Source: DASUGC01 sp035606665
Lineage (GTDB): Bacteria; Acidobacteriota; Vicinamibacteria; Vicinamibacterales; SCN-69-37
Direction of reading: 5' to 3'
Length of the DNA stretch: 64,000 nucleotides
Assembly: GCA_035606665.1 (NCBI GenBank)
Contig: DATNEY010000056.1
Location: 1 to 64,000 of the forward strand
How positions within the stretch are numbered: position 1 is the stretch's first letter; each line of letters begins with the position of its first letter. Positions 1-9,086 of the stretch are shown piece after piece. The translations under genes and the position numbers were made by a program. The notes beneath the pieces are model-generated. The model was not told where the DNA came from and searched no databases. It saw nothing but the letters and a program-made list of their open reading frames with translations.

Positions 1-1
1 G

Positions 2-109
2 TTCGACGCGCGCCCACAGAGCGTCATCGATGGAGAAGGTGGCGATGGGGGACCGCCTCCCAGCAGTCGCCGCACCGTACCGAACCGCTCGATCAAGTAC
101 AAGCGTTAA
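2..109 (+). CDS. C-terminal fragment of an unrecognised protein
   Basis: An open frame enters the window at its left edge and runs to a TAA at 107-109, giving about 35 residues that end in RSIKYKR. The tail is rich in Gly, Pro and Arg, as a disordered basic C-terminus would be. It converges on the PQQ-propeller gene, whose stop lies 37 bp further on. I cannot assign a family from so short a tail. The upstream sequence would decide whether it is a real gene end. Confidence 0.4.
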   Translation, partial: FDARPQSVIDGEGGDGGPPPSSRRTVPNRSIKYKR

Positions 110-145
110 TTTTGCAACGCACTCTAAAGGCCCGGCCTACGCACG

Positions 146-1222
146 CTACTTCTCCGATCGCCACGCCACCAGCGTCGTGGTCGCATTGCTGGCGGTCATG
201 ATGGCGTAGACGCTGCCATTCGACACCGCATGCGCTCCCATTCGTCCTGTCGTCACCGGAGCCGCGCTGGGTTTTTCCGGAAGCTTGCCATCGGCCGCCG
301 GTACTTGCGCCAGCGCACCGCTCGAGAGCGGCACGATGACGTGGCCGCCGACCAGAATCGGGCCCGTGACCGCCCGGGATTCCAACGGGGTTGTCCACAC
401 CTTGGTTCCGCCATTTCGATCGAAGGCCTTGAGTGTGTTGTCGATCAGCGCGTAGAAGACCCGCTTTTCGCTCACGACCGGTGCGCCGACTGCCGGAACC
501 GCACGATTCCGGTGTCGCCACATCCTTTTCGGACCGCCAGCCGCGACGCGGTACGCGAACAATTCACCCTTGGCGGTCGGCACGAACACCTGATCCGCCA
601 CGGCTGCCAGTGCGGTCGCGGCGGCGGGAAGGCGCACCGACCAGCGCGTGGCACCTGTGCCCGGATCAATCGCCGCCATCTCCGGCTCCTGCAGCCCGGC
701 GAGCAGCACATCTCCGCTTCGGACAATCTGCGTGACGAGAGGGGAGGGCAGCGCGCGCTGCCATGCGATGGAGCCGTCCGGCCGGAGGGCCGTAACGGAA
801 GTTCCCTGGCTGGCAAACAACAGGTTGTCAGTCGCGCTAAGACTCAGTGGCGGTGAGGCTTCCGTTGCTCCGACCGTGATCTGCCACGCCTCCTGACCAG
901 TCTGCTGATCCAGAGCCTGAAGACTTCCTTCTACGGCAACCACGACCAATCGACCGATCGTGACTGGTTGGGCGTTGGTCGACGTCGATCCGTGCCACAG
1001 CAAGTGCCCATCGTCGATTGCGTGCGCTGAAATACCTGATTCCGAGCCGGCGACGATGACAGCGCGTGTGCCGACGGCGAGGTGACGCTGGCCCTCGAGG
1101 GCGATCTCCGTCTGCCAGGCGACGGTCATCGGCGGCTTCGGCGCCGTGGCCTGCTTCGCGAGGGGCGTCAGGCACGCAACGGCAGTGAAGAAGATGCCGA
1201 TCAATGCGTTCGCAGTGTTCAT
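146..1222 (-). CDS. PQQ-like beta-propeller repeat protein (BamB-like)
   Basis: The product is about 358 residues with an N-terminal hydrophobic export segment. A cysteine near residue 17 after TAVA resembles a weak lipobox, so this may be a lipoprotein. Propeller blades repeat a pattern of Asp-x-x-Thr/Gly-Gly-x-x-x-Trp, seen in ALDQQTGQEAW, AIDPGTGATRW and AFDRNGGTKVW. That is the PQQ-binding-like fold shared with BamB of the outer-membrane protein assembly machine. The length is slightly under a typical BamB (about 390). ATG at 1222 is used; a GTG six bases upstream is equally possible. The gene is divergent from guaA. A role in outer-membrane protein assembly is only an inference from the fold. 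Confidence 0.7.
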   Translation of the reverse strand: MNTANALIGIFFTAVACLTPLAKQATAPKPPMTVAWQTEIALEGQRHLAVGTRAVIVAGSESGISAHAIDDGHLLWHGSTSTNAQPVTIGRLVVVAVEGSLQALDQQTGQEAWQITVGATEASPPLSLSATDNLLFASQGTSVTALRPDGSIAWQRALPSPLVTQIVRSGDVLLAGLQEPEMAAIDPGTGATRWSVRLPAAATALAAVADQVFVPTAKGELFAYRVAAGGPKRMWRHRNRAVPAVGAPVVSEKRVFYALIDNTLKAFDRNGGTKVWTTPLESRAVTGPILVGGHVIVPLSSGALAQVPAADGKLPEKPSAAPVTTGRMGAHAVSNGSVYAIMTASNATTTLVAWRSEK

Positions 1223-1237
1223 CGTCACGCTTATAAT
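1209..1237 (+). promoter_or_regulatory. Putative sigma70 promoter of guaA
   Basis: A perfect TATAAT (1232-1237) lies 17 bp after TTCGCA (1209-1214), a 4/6 match to the -35 consensus. The predicted transcript would start near 1244, about 20 bases before the guaA GTG. The element lies inside the 5' end of the divergent propeller gene. Confidence 0.5.
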
Positions 1238-1265
1238 AGCGACTCGACTTCCGATTCGATTATCC

Positions 1266-2804
1266 GTGGCACATCAAACAATCCTCGTCATCGATTTCGG
1301 CTCCCAGTACACCCAACTGATCGCACGACGCCTGCGCGAGCTCTCCGTCTATTCGGAGATTCTTCCGCCGACGGCGAGTGCGGCCGCGATAGCGGCGAAG
1401 AAACCCGTTGGAATCATCCTTTCTGGTGGCCCGAGCAGCGTCTCGGACCACGGTGCGCCGACGATCGACCCGGCGATCCTGCAGCTCGGCACGCCGACGC
1501 TCGGCATCTGCTACGGCATGCAGCTCATGACGTCGCTGCTCGGCGGGGCCGTCGAGCCCGCGACAAGCCGCGAGTACGGTCACGCCGTGATCAATCTCTC
1601 GGACGAAGGCCGGCTGTTCGAGGGCGTGCAGGGTCCGGTGAAAGCCTGGGCGAGTCACGGCGACTTTGTCGCCAGCGCGCCTCCCGGATTCGCCGTGGTC
1701 GCCACGTCCGCGAATGCACCGGTCTCGGCGATTCAGGCGCCCGAGCGCGGGCTTTTCGGCTTGCTGTTCCACCCGGAGGTCGTACACACCGAGCGCGGTG
1801 AGCAGATTCTCCGCAACTTCGCCTTTGGCGTCTGCGGCTGCCGTGGCGACTGGACGATGGCGTCTTTCGTCGATGAGAGTGTCGAACGCATCCGGAAACA
1901 GGTGGGCGAACACGGGAAAGTGGTGTGCGGCCTGTCGGGCGGCGTCGACTCTACGGTCGCCGCATTGCTCGTGCATCGGGCGATTGGCGACCGGCTGACC
2001 TGCATTTTCGTCGACAACGGCCTGCTCAGGCTCGACGAGGCCGCGCAGGTTCGAAACCGGTTTGCCCGGCTCGCGTTGCCGCTGGACTTCGTCGATGCGA
2101 CGGACCTGTTCCTCGACGGCCTCTCCGGTGTCACCGATCCCGAGCGGAAACGGAAGATCATCGGCGGCGCCTTCATCGACGTCTTCGAGAAGCGCGCAAA
2201 CGAGCTGGGCGGGTTCGATTTCCTGGCGCAGGGCACGTTGTATCCCGATGTCATTGAGAGCGTCAGCGTCGTGGGGCCATCGCAAGCGATCAAGAGTCAC
2301 CACAACGTCGGCGGCCTGCCCGAGCGGATGAAGTTCAAGCTGGTGGAGCCTCTTCGCGAGCTCTTCAAAGACGAGGTCCGCGAGGTCGGCAAGGCGCTGG
2401 GCCTCGAGGACGAGTTCGTCTGGCGCCAGCCGTTTCCGGGGCCGGGACTCGCAGTCCGCCTTGTTGGACCGATCGATCGCGTCAGGCTGGACCTGCTTCG
2501 CCGGGCCGATGCGATCGTCGCGGAGGAGATTCGAAAGGCCGGCTGGTACCGGCGAGTCTGGCAATCCTTCGCGGTGCTGCTGCCGGTCCAGAGCGTCGGC
2601 GTCATGGGCGACGGCCGCACCTACGAACATACGGTGGCGATTCGGGCCGTGGAGAGCAAGGACGGGATGACCGCAGACTGGGCGAGGCTTCCGCACGAGT
2701 TGCTCGGCGAGATTTCCTCGCGCATCGTCAACGAAGTGCGCGGCATCAACCGGGTCGTATACGACGTGAGCTCCAAACCGCCGGCAACGATTGAGTGGGA
2801 ATAG
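1266..2804 (+). CDS. guaA: GMP synthase (glutamine-hydrolysing)
   Basis: GuaA converts XMP to GMP using ATP and ammonia from glutamine, the last step of guanine nucleotide synthesis in the cytoplasm. The 512-residue product has the full architecture. An N-terminal class I glutamine amidotransferase contains GICYGMQ with the nucleophilic Cys, and FHPEV with the His of the triad. The ATP pyrophosphatase domain follows with the P-loop GLSGGVDST, and the C-terminal dimerisation domain ends in TIEWE, typical of the family. GTG at 1266 places the conserved ILVIDFGSQYTQLI at the very N-terminus, as in other GuaA proteins, so longer upstream extensions are rejected. dnaE follows 42 bp downstream. The preceding biosynthetic enzyme, GuaB, is also in this window at 59.5 kb. 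Confidence 0.97.
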   Translation: MAHQTILVIDFGSQYTQLIARRLRELSVYSEILPPTASAAAIAAKKPVGIILSGGPSSVSDHGAPTIDPAILQLGTPTLGICYGMQLMTSLLGGAVEPATSREYGHAVINLSDEGRLFEGVQGPVKAWASHGDFVASAPPGFAVVATSANAPVSAIQAPERGLFGLLFHPEVVHTERGEQILRNFAFGVCGCRGDWTMASFVDESVERIRKQVGEHGKVVCGLSGGVDSTVAALLVHRAIGDRLTCIFVDNGLLRLDEAAQVRNRFARLALPLDFVDATDLFLDGLSGVTDPERKRKIIGGAFIDVFEKRANELGGFDFLAQGTLYPDVIESVSVVGPSQAIKSHHNVGGLPERMKFKLVEPLRELFKDEVREVGKALGLEDEFVWRQPFPGPGLAVRLVGPIDRVRLDLLRRADAIVAEEIRKAGWYRRVWQSFAVLLPVQSVGVMGDGRTYEHTVAIRAVESKDGMTADWARLPHELLGEISSRIVNEVRGINRVVYDVSSKPPATIEWE

Positions 2805-2846
2805 CGTGAGGGCTTCGAGAGTTGTGCCAGCGTGCCGGTGAGTGTC

Positions 2847-5800
2847 ATGAACGAGTTCGTCCATCTGCATCTGCACACCGAGTTCTCGCTGCTGGACGGC
2901 GCGTGCCGGGTCGGCGAGCTGCTCGACAAGGTGGCGGAGCTCAAGATGCCGGCCGTGGCAGTGACCGAGCACGGCAACATGTTTTCGGCGGTCGCGTTTC
3001 ACGACGCGGCCAAGAAGCGGGGCGTCAAGCCAATTCTCGGGTGCGAGGTGTACGTCGCCCCGGGAGATCGGCGCGACCGCTCGGGCGTGCCCGGCGAAAC
3101 CCAGAATCACCTTGTCCTGCTCGCCGAGACGGATGAAGGTTTTCACAACCTGATCAAGCTCGTCTCGAGCGGCTACACCGAAGGCTTCTACTACAAGCCG
3201 CGCATCGACAAGACACTGCTCGCCGAGCACGCCCGCGGCCTGATTGGCCTCAGCAGCTGCCTCAAGGGCGAGGTCGCATCGGCGCTCCGGACCGAACAGG
3301 CGCGTCGCGCCATGGATGCCGCATCGGCGTACCGCGACATTCTGGGGCCGTCGAACTTCTTTCTCGAGATGCAGTACCAGGGCATCGACGACCAGAAGGT
3401 CGTCAACACTGGGCTTCTTCCGATTGCTCGCGACCTCAATCTGCCGCTCGTCTGCACGAACGACGTGCACTACCTGAAGCAGACCGATCAGCACCCTCAT
3501 GACGTCCTGCTGTGCATCGGCACCGGGAAGAGCCTGAGCGACGAGAAGCGGCTCAAGTACCACGGCGATCAGTTCTTCCTGAAGACCGCGGACCAGATGG
3601 CCGAGGTATTCGGCAGTTATCCCGATGCGCTCAAGAACACCATGCGGATCGCGGAACGCTGCGCCGTCAACATCCCCACCGGGGAGGCGCACTTGCCGGA
3701 TTTTCAGGTGCCGCCCGGTTTCACGCTCGAGTCGTACTTCGAGCGCGTCGTGCGCGAGGGCTTCGAAGCACGAATGCCGCGGCTTCGCGCGCTCGAAGCT
3801 GCCGGCGATCTCCGCCGTCCGCTGGAGGACTACGAAGCGCGTCTCGGGTACGAGATCGACATGATCCGCCGCATGAAGTACCCCGGGTACTTCCTGATCG
3901 TGTGGGACTTCATCAGGCACGCGCGGGAGCAGGGAATTCCGGTTGGGCCGGGCCGTGGGTCCGCCGCCGGGAGTCTCGTCGCGTACTGCCTGCGGATCAC
4001 CGATGTCGACCCGCTGCACTTCGACTTGTACTTCGAGCGGTTCCTCAACCCGGAGCGCGTGTCGCTCCCCGATATCGACATCGACTTCTGCGAGCGCCGC
4101 CGCGGCGAGGTCATCAACTACGTCACCGCCAAGTACGGCCGGGAGAACGTCGCGCAGATCATCACGTTCGGGACGATGAAGGCGCGCGCCGTCGTCCGGG
4201 ACGTCGGGCGCGTGATGGACATGTCCGTCTCGGAAGCCGACCGGGTCGCCAAGCTCATCCCGGCCACGCTCGACATGACGCTCGACATGGCGCTCGAGGA
4301 GAGTCCGCAGCTCGCCGATCTGGAGAAGGCCGACGAACGCGTGAAGCAGCTGCTGGCAGTCGCGCGGCGCCTCGAGGGCATGACGCGGCACGCGTCCGTT
4401 CACGCGGCCGGAGTCGTCATCGCGCCGAGGCCCGTCACCGAGTTCGCGCCCCTGTACAAGAGCCAGAAGGACGAAGGCGAAATCACCACGCAGTGGGCGA
4501 TGAAGGAGATCGAGCGCGTCGGTCTCCTCAAGATGGACTTCCTTGGCCTGAGCACGCTTACGTTGCTCGACGACTGCGTGCGTCACATCAAGGCCACGAC
4601 CGGCGACGTGGTCGATCTGGAGCAGCTGCCGCTCGATGATGCGAAGGCCTATCAGCTCTTCCAGAACGGGCAGACGCACGGCGTGTTTCAGTTTGAAAGC
4701 TCGGGCATGCGCGACACGCTGCGGAAAGCCAAGCCGCAGTGTCTCGAAGATCTCATTGCCCTGAACGCGCTGTACCGCCCGGGTCCGCTCAGGGGCGGGG
4801 TCGTCGACGACTACATCAACCGCAAGCACGGACGGACGGAGATCAAGTACGACGTCGCGCAGATGGAACCCGTCCTCAAAGAGACGTACGGGGTCATCGC
4901 GTACCAGGAACAGGTCATGCGCCTGGCGAGCGAGCTCGCCGGGTTCACGCTCGGTCAGGCCGACGAGCTCCGGCGCGCGATGGGCAAGAAGGACGCCGCG
5001 AAAATGGCGGCGCAGCGCGCGGCGTTCATGAGCGGCTGCAAGGAGCGCGGGATCGCCGAGAAGAAGGCCAACAAGATCTTCGAGTTCATCGAGTTCTTCG
5101 CAGGCTACGGTTTCAACAAGTCGCACTCGACGACCTACGCGCTGCTCGCGTACCAGACGGCGTATCTCAAAGCCAACTATCCCCGGCACTTCATGGCCGC
5201 GCTGCTGACGATCGAGTCACAGAACTCGGACAAGGTGGCGCTGTACCTGGCCGAGTGCCGCGAGCTCGGCGTGCCGGTGCTCGCTCCTGACATCAATCGC
5301 AGCGAGCTGCCGTTCACCGTCGAGCCCGGCGGCGTTCGCTTCGGTCTGGGCGCGGTGAAGGGCGCGGGTGAAGGCGCGATCCTGTCCGTGCTCGAGACGC
5401 GCAAGGCGCTCGGCGGGCGGATCCCGTCGCTGTTCTCCCTGGTCGAGCATGCGGATCTGCGCCTCGTCAACAAGAAGGTGCTCGAAGCGCTGGTCAAAGC
5501 CGGCGCGATGGACGCGCTCGCCGGCGACGAGCGCGATACGTTTCTGCAATGGCGCGGCCGGCTGCTGGGCGGGCTCGACCGCATCATCGATCACGGGAGC
5601 CGCCACCAAAAAGATCGCGACCAGGGACAGTCCCTGCTCTTCGGCGGCGAGACGGATTCAGGCGCTCCACAGGACGACTACTCGGCCTTGCCGTCGACGC
5701 GCCCGCTGACGGAGACCGAGGCGCTCACGTTTGAGAAGGAAGCGCTCGGCCTCTACATGAGCGGGCATCCGCTGCGAAGGTTCGACGAGATCCTCGCCGC

Positions 5801-6341
5801 CGCCGGTGCCCGATCGCTTTCGAGTCTCGTGCAGTCGGAGACCGATGTTTCGATCGCCGGTGTGGTCACGGGACTGCGGCAACTCAAGACCCGGCGTGGC
5901 GATCGCATGGCGGTCTTCATGCTCGAGGACGAGGCCGGCAAGGTCGAGACGGTGGTGTATCCGGAGGCCTTCACGAAGTTCGGAAGCCTGATTACCAGCG
6001 ACGCCATGCTGCTCGTGCGGGGCAAGTACGAACGCGACGACGAGACGAGCCGGTTGGTGGTGGCGGAAATCACGACACTCGAGGCCGTCCGCGAGCGGGC
6101 CGTGCGGGAAGTGGAGATCACGCTGGCCGGCCGGACGCTCGCGAAGGACGGTATGCGGCAGCTTGTCGCGGTGCTGGAGCGGCATCCCGGCGATCGCCGC
6201 CTGACCTTCATCGTGCCGGTCAACGGCACCGGACCGAAGCTCCGCGTCCGCACCGCGACGGCGCACCGGATCCGGCCAAGTGAGGGCTTCGTGCGCGACG
6301 TCGAAGCGGTCTGCGGCCCGGGCTCCGTGCTGCTGAAGTGA
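2847..6341 (+). CDS. dnaE: DNA polymerase III alpha subunit
   Basis: This is the replicative polymerase subunit, 1164 residues, the normal length for DnaE1. The PHP domain at the N-terminus keeps the HLHLHTEFSLLDG metal-site motif. The catalytic core shows GRGSAAGSLVAYCL, then PDIDIDF at 408-414 with Asp409 and Asp411 matching the catalytic aspartates of E. coli, and Asp564 in KMDFLGL as the third. QSLLF at 928-932 fits the beta-clamp binding consensus, and an OB-fold region follows. ATG 2847, with GGTGAG just upstream, is preferred to an in-frame GTG at 2832. accA starts 13 bp after the stop, the same dnaE-accA adjacency found in proteobacteria. Confidence 0.97.
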   Translation: MNEFVHLHLHTEFSLLDGACRVGELLDKVAELKMPAVAVTEHGNMFSAVAFHDAAKKRGVKPILGCEVYVAPGDRRDRSGVPGETQNHLVLLAETDEGFHNLIKLVSSGYTEGFYYKPRIDKTLLAEHARGLIGLSSCLKGEVASALRTEQARRAMDAASAYRDILGPSNFFLEMQYQGIDDQKVVNTGLLPIARDLNLPLVCTNDVHYLKQTDQHPHDVLLCIGTGKSLSDEKRLKYHGDQFFLKTADQMAEVFGSYPDALKNTMRIAERCAVNIPTGEAHLPDFQVPPGFTLESYFERVVREGFEARMPRLRALEAAGDLRRPLEDYEARLGYEIDMIRRMKYPGYFLIVWDFIRHAREQGIPVGPGRGSAAGSLVAYCLRITDVDPLHFDLYFERFLNPERVSLPDIDIDFCERRRGEVINYVTAKYGRENVAQIITFGTMKARAVVRDVGRVMDMSVSEADRVAKLIPATLDMTLDMALEESPQLADLEKADERVKQLLAVARRLEGMTRHASVHAAGVVIAPRPVTEFAPLYKSQKDEGEITTQWAMKEIERVGLLKMDFLGLSTLTLLDDCVRHIKATTGDVVDLEQLPLDDAKAYQLFQNGQTHGVFQFESSGMRDTLRKAKPQCLEDLIALNALYRPGPLRGGVVDDYINRKHGRTEIKYDVAQMEPVLKETYGVIAYQEQVMRLASELAGFTLGQADELRRAMGKKDAAKMAAQRAAFMSGCKERGIAEKKANKIFEFIEFFAGYGFNKSHSTTYALLAYQTAYLKANYPRHFMAALLTIESQNSDKVALYLAECRELGVPVLAPDINRSELPFTVEPGGVRFGLGAVKGAGEGAILSVLETRKALGGRIPSLFSLVEHADLRLVNKKVLEALVKAGAMDALAGDERDTFLQWRGRLLGGLDRIIDHGSRHQKDRDQGQSLLFGGETDSGAPQDDYSALPSTRPLTETEALTFEKEALGLYMSGHPLRRFDEILAAAGARSLSSLVQSETDVSIAGVVTGLRQLKTRRGDRMAVFMLEDEAGKVETVVYPEAFTKFGSLITSDAMLLVRGKYERDDETSRLVVAEITTLEAVRERAVREVEITLAGRTLAKDGMRQLVAVLERHPGDRRLTFIVPVNGTGPKLRVRTATAHRIRPSEGFVRDVEAVCGPGSVLLK

Positions 6342-6354
6342 GAGAATAGACCGC

Positions 6355-7344
6355 ATGCCTCCGGAGACGCTGGACTTCGAGGAACCTGTCGCCCTTCTGT
6401 TCAAGGAGATCGAGGCGCTTCGCATGATGCCGCAGACGCCCGACCGCGTGGCGTCGATCGGGCGGCTGGAAGCTCGCGCAGGCGAGCTGAGGGCGGAGAT
6501 TTTCGCGAACCTCGGACCGTGGCAGCGCGTCCAGGTAGCCCGGCATCCCAACAGACCCTGCACGCTCGACTACGTGGAGCGCCTCTTTACGGACTTCACC
6601 GAGGTGCACGGCGACCGGCGTTTCGCCGACGACAAGGCGATCATCGCCGGCCTGGCGTTCTTCCACGGCCGTCCGGTATTCGTGGTCGGGCATCAGAAGG
6701 GCCGCGACACGAAGCAGAAGATTTTCCGCAACTTCGGCTACGCGAAGCCCGAGGGCTACCGCAAGGCATTGCGCGTGATGAGCATGGCGGAGAAGTTCAA
6801 GCGTCCGGTCATCGCCTTCATCGACACGCCGGCAGCATATCCGGGCATCGAGTCCGAGGAGCGGGGCGTCGCCGAGGCGATCGCGCTCAACCTTCGCGAA
6901 ATGTCCCAGCTCGGCGTGCCGATCGTGGTCATCGTCTGCGGCGAAGGCGGGAGCGGCGGAGCGCTCGGCATTGCGGTGGGCGATCGGATCCTGATGCAGG
7001 AGTTCGGCGTCTACAGCGTCATACCACCCGAGGGCTGCGCGGCGATCCTGTGGCGCGACGCGCAGCGGAAGGTCGAAGCCGCCGAGGCGCTGAAGATCAC
7101 GGCGCCCGACCTGCTCGAGCTTGGCATCATCGACGAGATCGTCAAGGAGCCGGTGGGCGGTGCGCATCTCGACTACGCGGAAGCGACGGCGCTCGTCGAT
7201 GAGGCACTCGTCCGGCATCTGGCTGAACTCGAGGCCATGGACGCGGCCGAGCGGCTCGAGTTGCGCTATCGCAAGTTCCGCGCGATGGGCCGACTCGGTC
7301 AGTCGTTCATCGATGTCGCGGCGAAGGTGGAGCAGAGCGGTTGA
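6355..7344 (+). CDS. accA: Acetyl-CoA carboxylase carboxyltransferase subunit alpha
   Basis: AccA forms, with AccD, the carboxyltransferase that moves CO2 from carboxybiotin to acetyl-CoA, the first committed step of fatty-acid synthesis. The 329-residue protein begins with the family's helical N-terminus (LDFEEPVALLFKEIEAL). It contains the crotonase-like core with GHQKGRDTKQKI, FIDTPAAYPGIESEERG and the glycine-rich oxyanion segment GEGGSGGALGIAVGD. Length and motifs are standard. Its TGA overlaps the recJ ATG in TGATG, implying translational coupling. Confidence 0.97.
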   Translation: MPPETLDFEEPVALLFKEIEALRMMPQTPDRVASIGRLEARAGELRAEIFANLGPWQRVQVARHPNRPCTLDYVERLFTDFTEVHGDRRFADDKAIIAGLAFFHGRPVFVVGHQKGRDTKQKIFRNFGYAKPEGYRKALRVMSMAEKFKRPVIAFIDTPAAYPGIESEERGVAEAIALNLREMSQLGVPIVVIVCGEGGSGGALGIAVGDRILMQEFGVYSVIPPEGCAAILWRDAQRKVEAAEALKITAPDLLELGIIDEIVKEPVGGAHLDYAEATALVDEALVRHLAELEAMDAAERLELRYRKFRAMGRLGQSFIDVAAKVEQSG

Positions 7345-9086
7345 TGCGGCGGCGGGTCTGGGAGGACGTACCGGCTGACGAAGGCCGGGTGTCCGCGACG
7401 GCCGCTGCGCTCCGAGTGCCGCCTGTCATCGCGCGTCTCCTTGTCCAGCGCGGATTCGACGACGTCGAGCGCGCGTACGAGTTCCTGCATCCCTCGATCG
7501 ATCGTCTTCATAACCCATTCCTGCTGCAGGACATGCAGCTGGCGGTCTCGCGCATCCTGGCGGCAGTGCAGAACCACGAGCCGATTGCGGTTCACGGCGA
7601 CTACGACGTCGACGGCGTGACCTCAACGGCGATCCTGCGGCGCGCCATTGAGCTGCTCGGCGGCAACGTGACGCATTTCGTGCCGCACCGGCACCGGGAC
7701 GGCTACGGCCTGCAGGCTGCGACGATCGAACGCCTGCATGCGGATGGCGCGCGGCTGGTCGTCTCAGTCGACTGCGGCATTCGGGCGACCGAGGCGGCGT
7801 TGCGCGCGCGCGACCTCGGAGTCGATCTGATCATCACGGACCACCACGAGCCGGAGTCAGCGCTGCCACCGGCGCTGGCCGTCCTGAATCCGAAGAGAGT
7901 CGATTGTTCGTATCCCGACAAGGGACTTGCCGGCGTAGGCGTCGCCCTCAAGCTCGTGCAGGCCCTGCTCTCAGCGAGCGGCCGTGGTGCGGAGCATCTG
8001 CAGAGCTTTCTGAAGATCGCGGCCATCGGCACGCTTGCGGACGTCGTGCCGCTCACGGGGGAGAACCGGGTTATCGCCCACTGCGGTCTCGCGGCGCTGT
8101 CACGGGGGCCGCACGCCGCCGGTCTGGAGATGCTGCTGGCCGAGAGCGGGTTGACCGGGAAGACCCTCGACAGTTTTCACGTCAGCTTCATCCTCGCGCC
8201 TCGCCTCAATGCCGCGGGCCGTATGGGTTCAGCGGACGCGGCTCTGGATTTGTTGCTCATCAAGGGCCGTGACCAGCCGGCTCGCGATCGCGCCCAGGTG
8301 TTGGCCCGCCAGCTGAATGAAGAGAACGCCAGACGCCAGGCTGAAGAGGCGGAGATCGTTTCACAGGCGCGTCATCTTGTTGATGGAGATCCGGACATCG
8401 GTGCCCAGAACCTCCTGGTCGTCGCAGGGGATGGCTGGCATCGCGGCGTGATCGGCATCGCCGCGTCGAAGCTGGTCGATGCGTACCACAAGCCGTCGCT
8501 GGTGCTGTCCATCGCGGACGGCGTGGCACATGGATCGGGTCGCAGCATTCCGCAGTTCAACCTGCTCGAGGCGCTCGAATCCGTCAGCGACGTGTTCCTG
8601 AAGTTCGGAGGGCACAAACAGGCGGCCGGTGTCACGCTGGAAGCATCAAGGGTCCCTGAGCTCCGGAAGCGCCTCACGGCTTACGCCAACGCCAGGCTCG
8701 AACCGGACGATCTCGTTCCGCGGCTGCGCATCGACGCGCCGCTGGGACTGGGAGAGATATCGGGGGAGGTTGTCGAATCGCTCCAACGGCTGGGGCCGTT
8801 TGGAGCGGCCAACCCGAAGCCGGTGTTCCGGGCGTCGCCCGTCGATCTCGTCACAGCACCCCGCCGTCTGAAAGAGCGACATCTGTCGCTGCTGTTCAAG
8901 CAGAGTGGCCGGTCCTTTCGGGCGATTGCCTGGCGCGGCATCGACAAGGAGACGTACCTCAACACCCACCGGGCCGGCCTCGAGCTCGCGTACTCGCTCG
9001 ACCAGAGCGAGTACCAGGGACAGCGCACGATGGAACTCACGGTCGCTGACGTCCGTCTGCCGAGTCTGGTGGCGGAGGGCGCGTGA
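7344..9086 (+). CDS. recJ: Single-stranded-DNA-specific exonuclease RecJ
   Basis: RecJ degrades single-stranded DNA 5' to 3' in recombination and mismatch repair. The 580-residue protein has the DHH phosphoesterase core with GDYDVDG (Asp86, Asp88, Asp90) and the DHHEP motif at 166-170. The DHHA1 domain follows with RLNAAGRMG and, further on, GGHKQAAG, then a C-terminal OB-like domain. ATG at 7344 overlaps the accA stop; a TTG three bases earlier is not needed. The next gene starts on GTGA overlapping the recJ TGA. Confidence 0.95.
   Translation: MRRRVWEDVPADEGRVSATAAALRVPPVIARLLVQRGFDDVERAYEFLHPSIDRLHNPFLLQDMQLAVSRILAAVQNHEPIAVHGDYDVDGVTSTAILRRAIELLGGNVTHFVPHRHRDGYGLQAATIERLHADGARLVVSVDCGIRATEAALRARDLGVDLIITDHHEPESALPPALAVLNPKRVDCSYPDKGLAGVGVALKLVQALLSASGRGAEHLQSFLKIAAIGTLADVVPLTGENRVIAHCGLAALSRGPHAAGLEMLLAESGLTGKTLDSFHVSFILAPRLNAAGRMGSADAALDLLLIKGRDQPARDRAQVLARQLNEENARRQAEEAEIVSQARHLVDGDPDIGAQNLLVVAGDGWHRGVIGIAASKLVDAYHKPSLVLSIADGVAHGSGRSIPQFNLLEALESVSDVFLKFGGHKQAAGVTLEASRVPELRKRLTAYANARLEPDDLVPRLRIDAPLGLGEISGEVVESLQRLGPFGAANPKPVFRASPVDLVTAPRRLKERHLSLLFKQSGRSFRAIAWRGIDKETYLNTHRAGLELAYSLDQSEYQGQRTMELTVADVRLPSLVAEGA

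Noticed and set aside
103..124. Hairpin GCGTT/AACGC after the first partial gene as a terminator
   Set aside because: Only five pairs with an eight-base loop and no T-tract; too weak to list as a terminator.
1260..5189. A 1309-codon open frame on the minus strand across guaA and dnaE
   Set aside because: It lies fully opposite two certain genes. Its Arg/Leu/Val/Asp-rich low-complexity composition is what the codon bias of GC-rich genes produces on the complementary strand, and no domain or start signal supports it.
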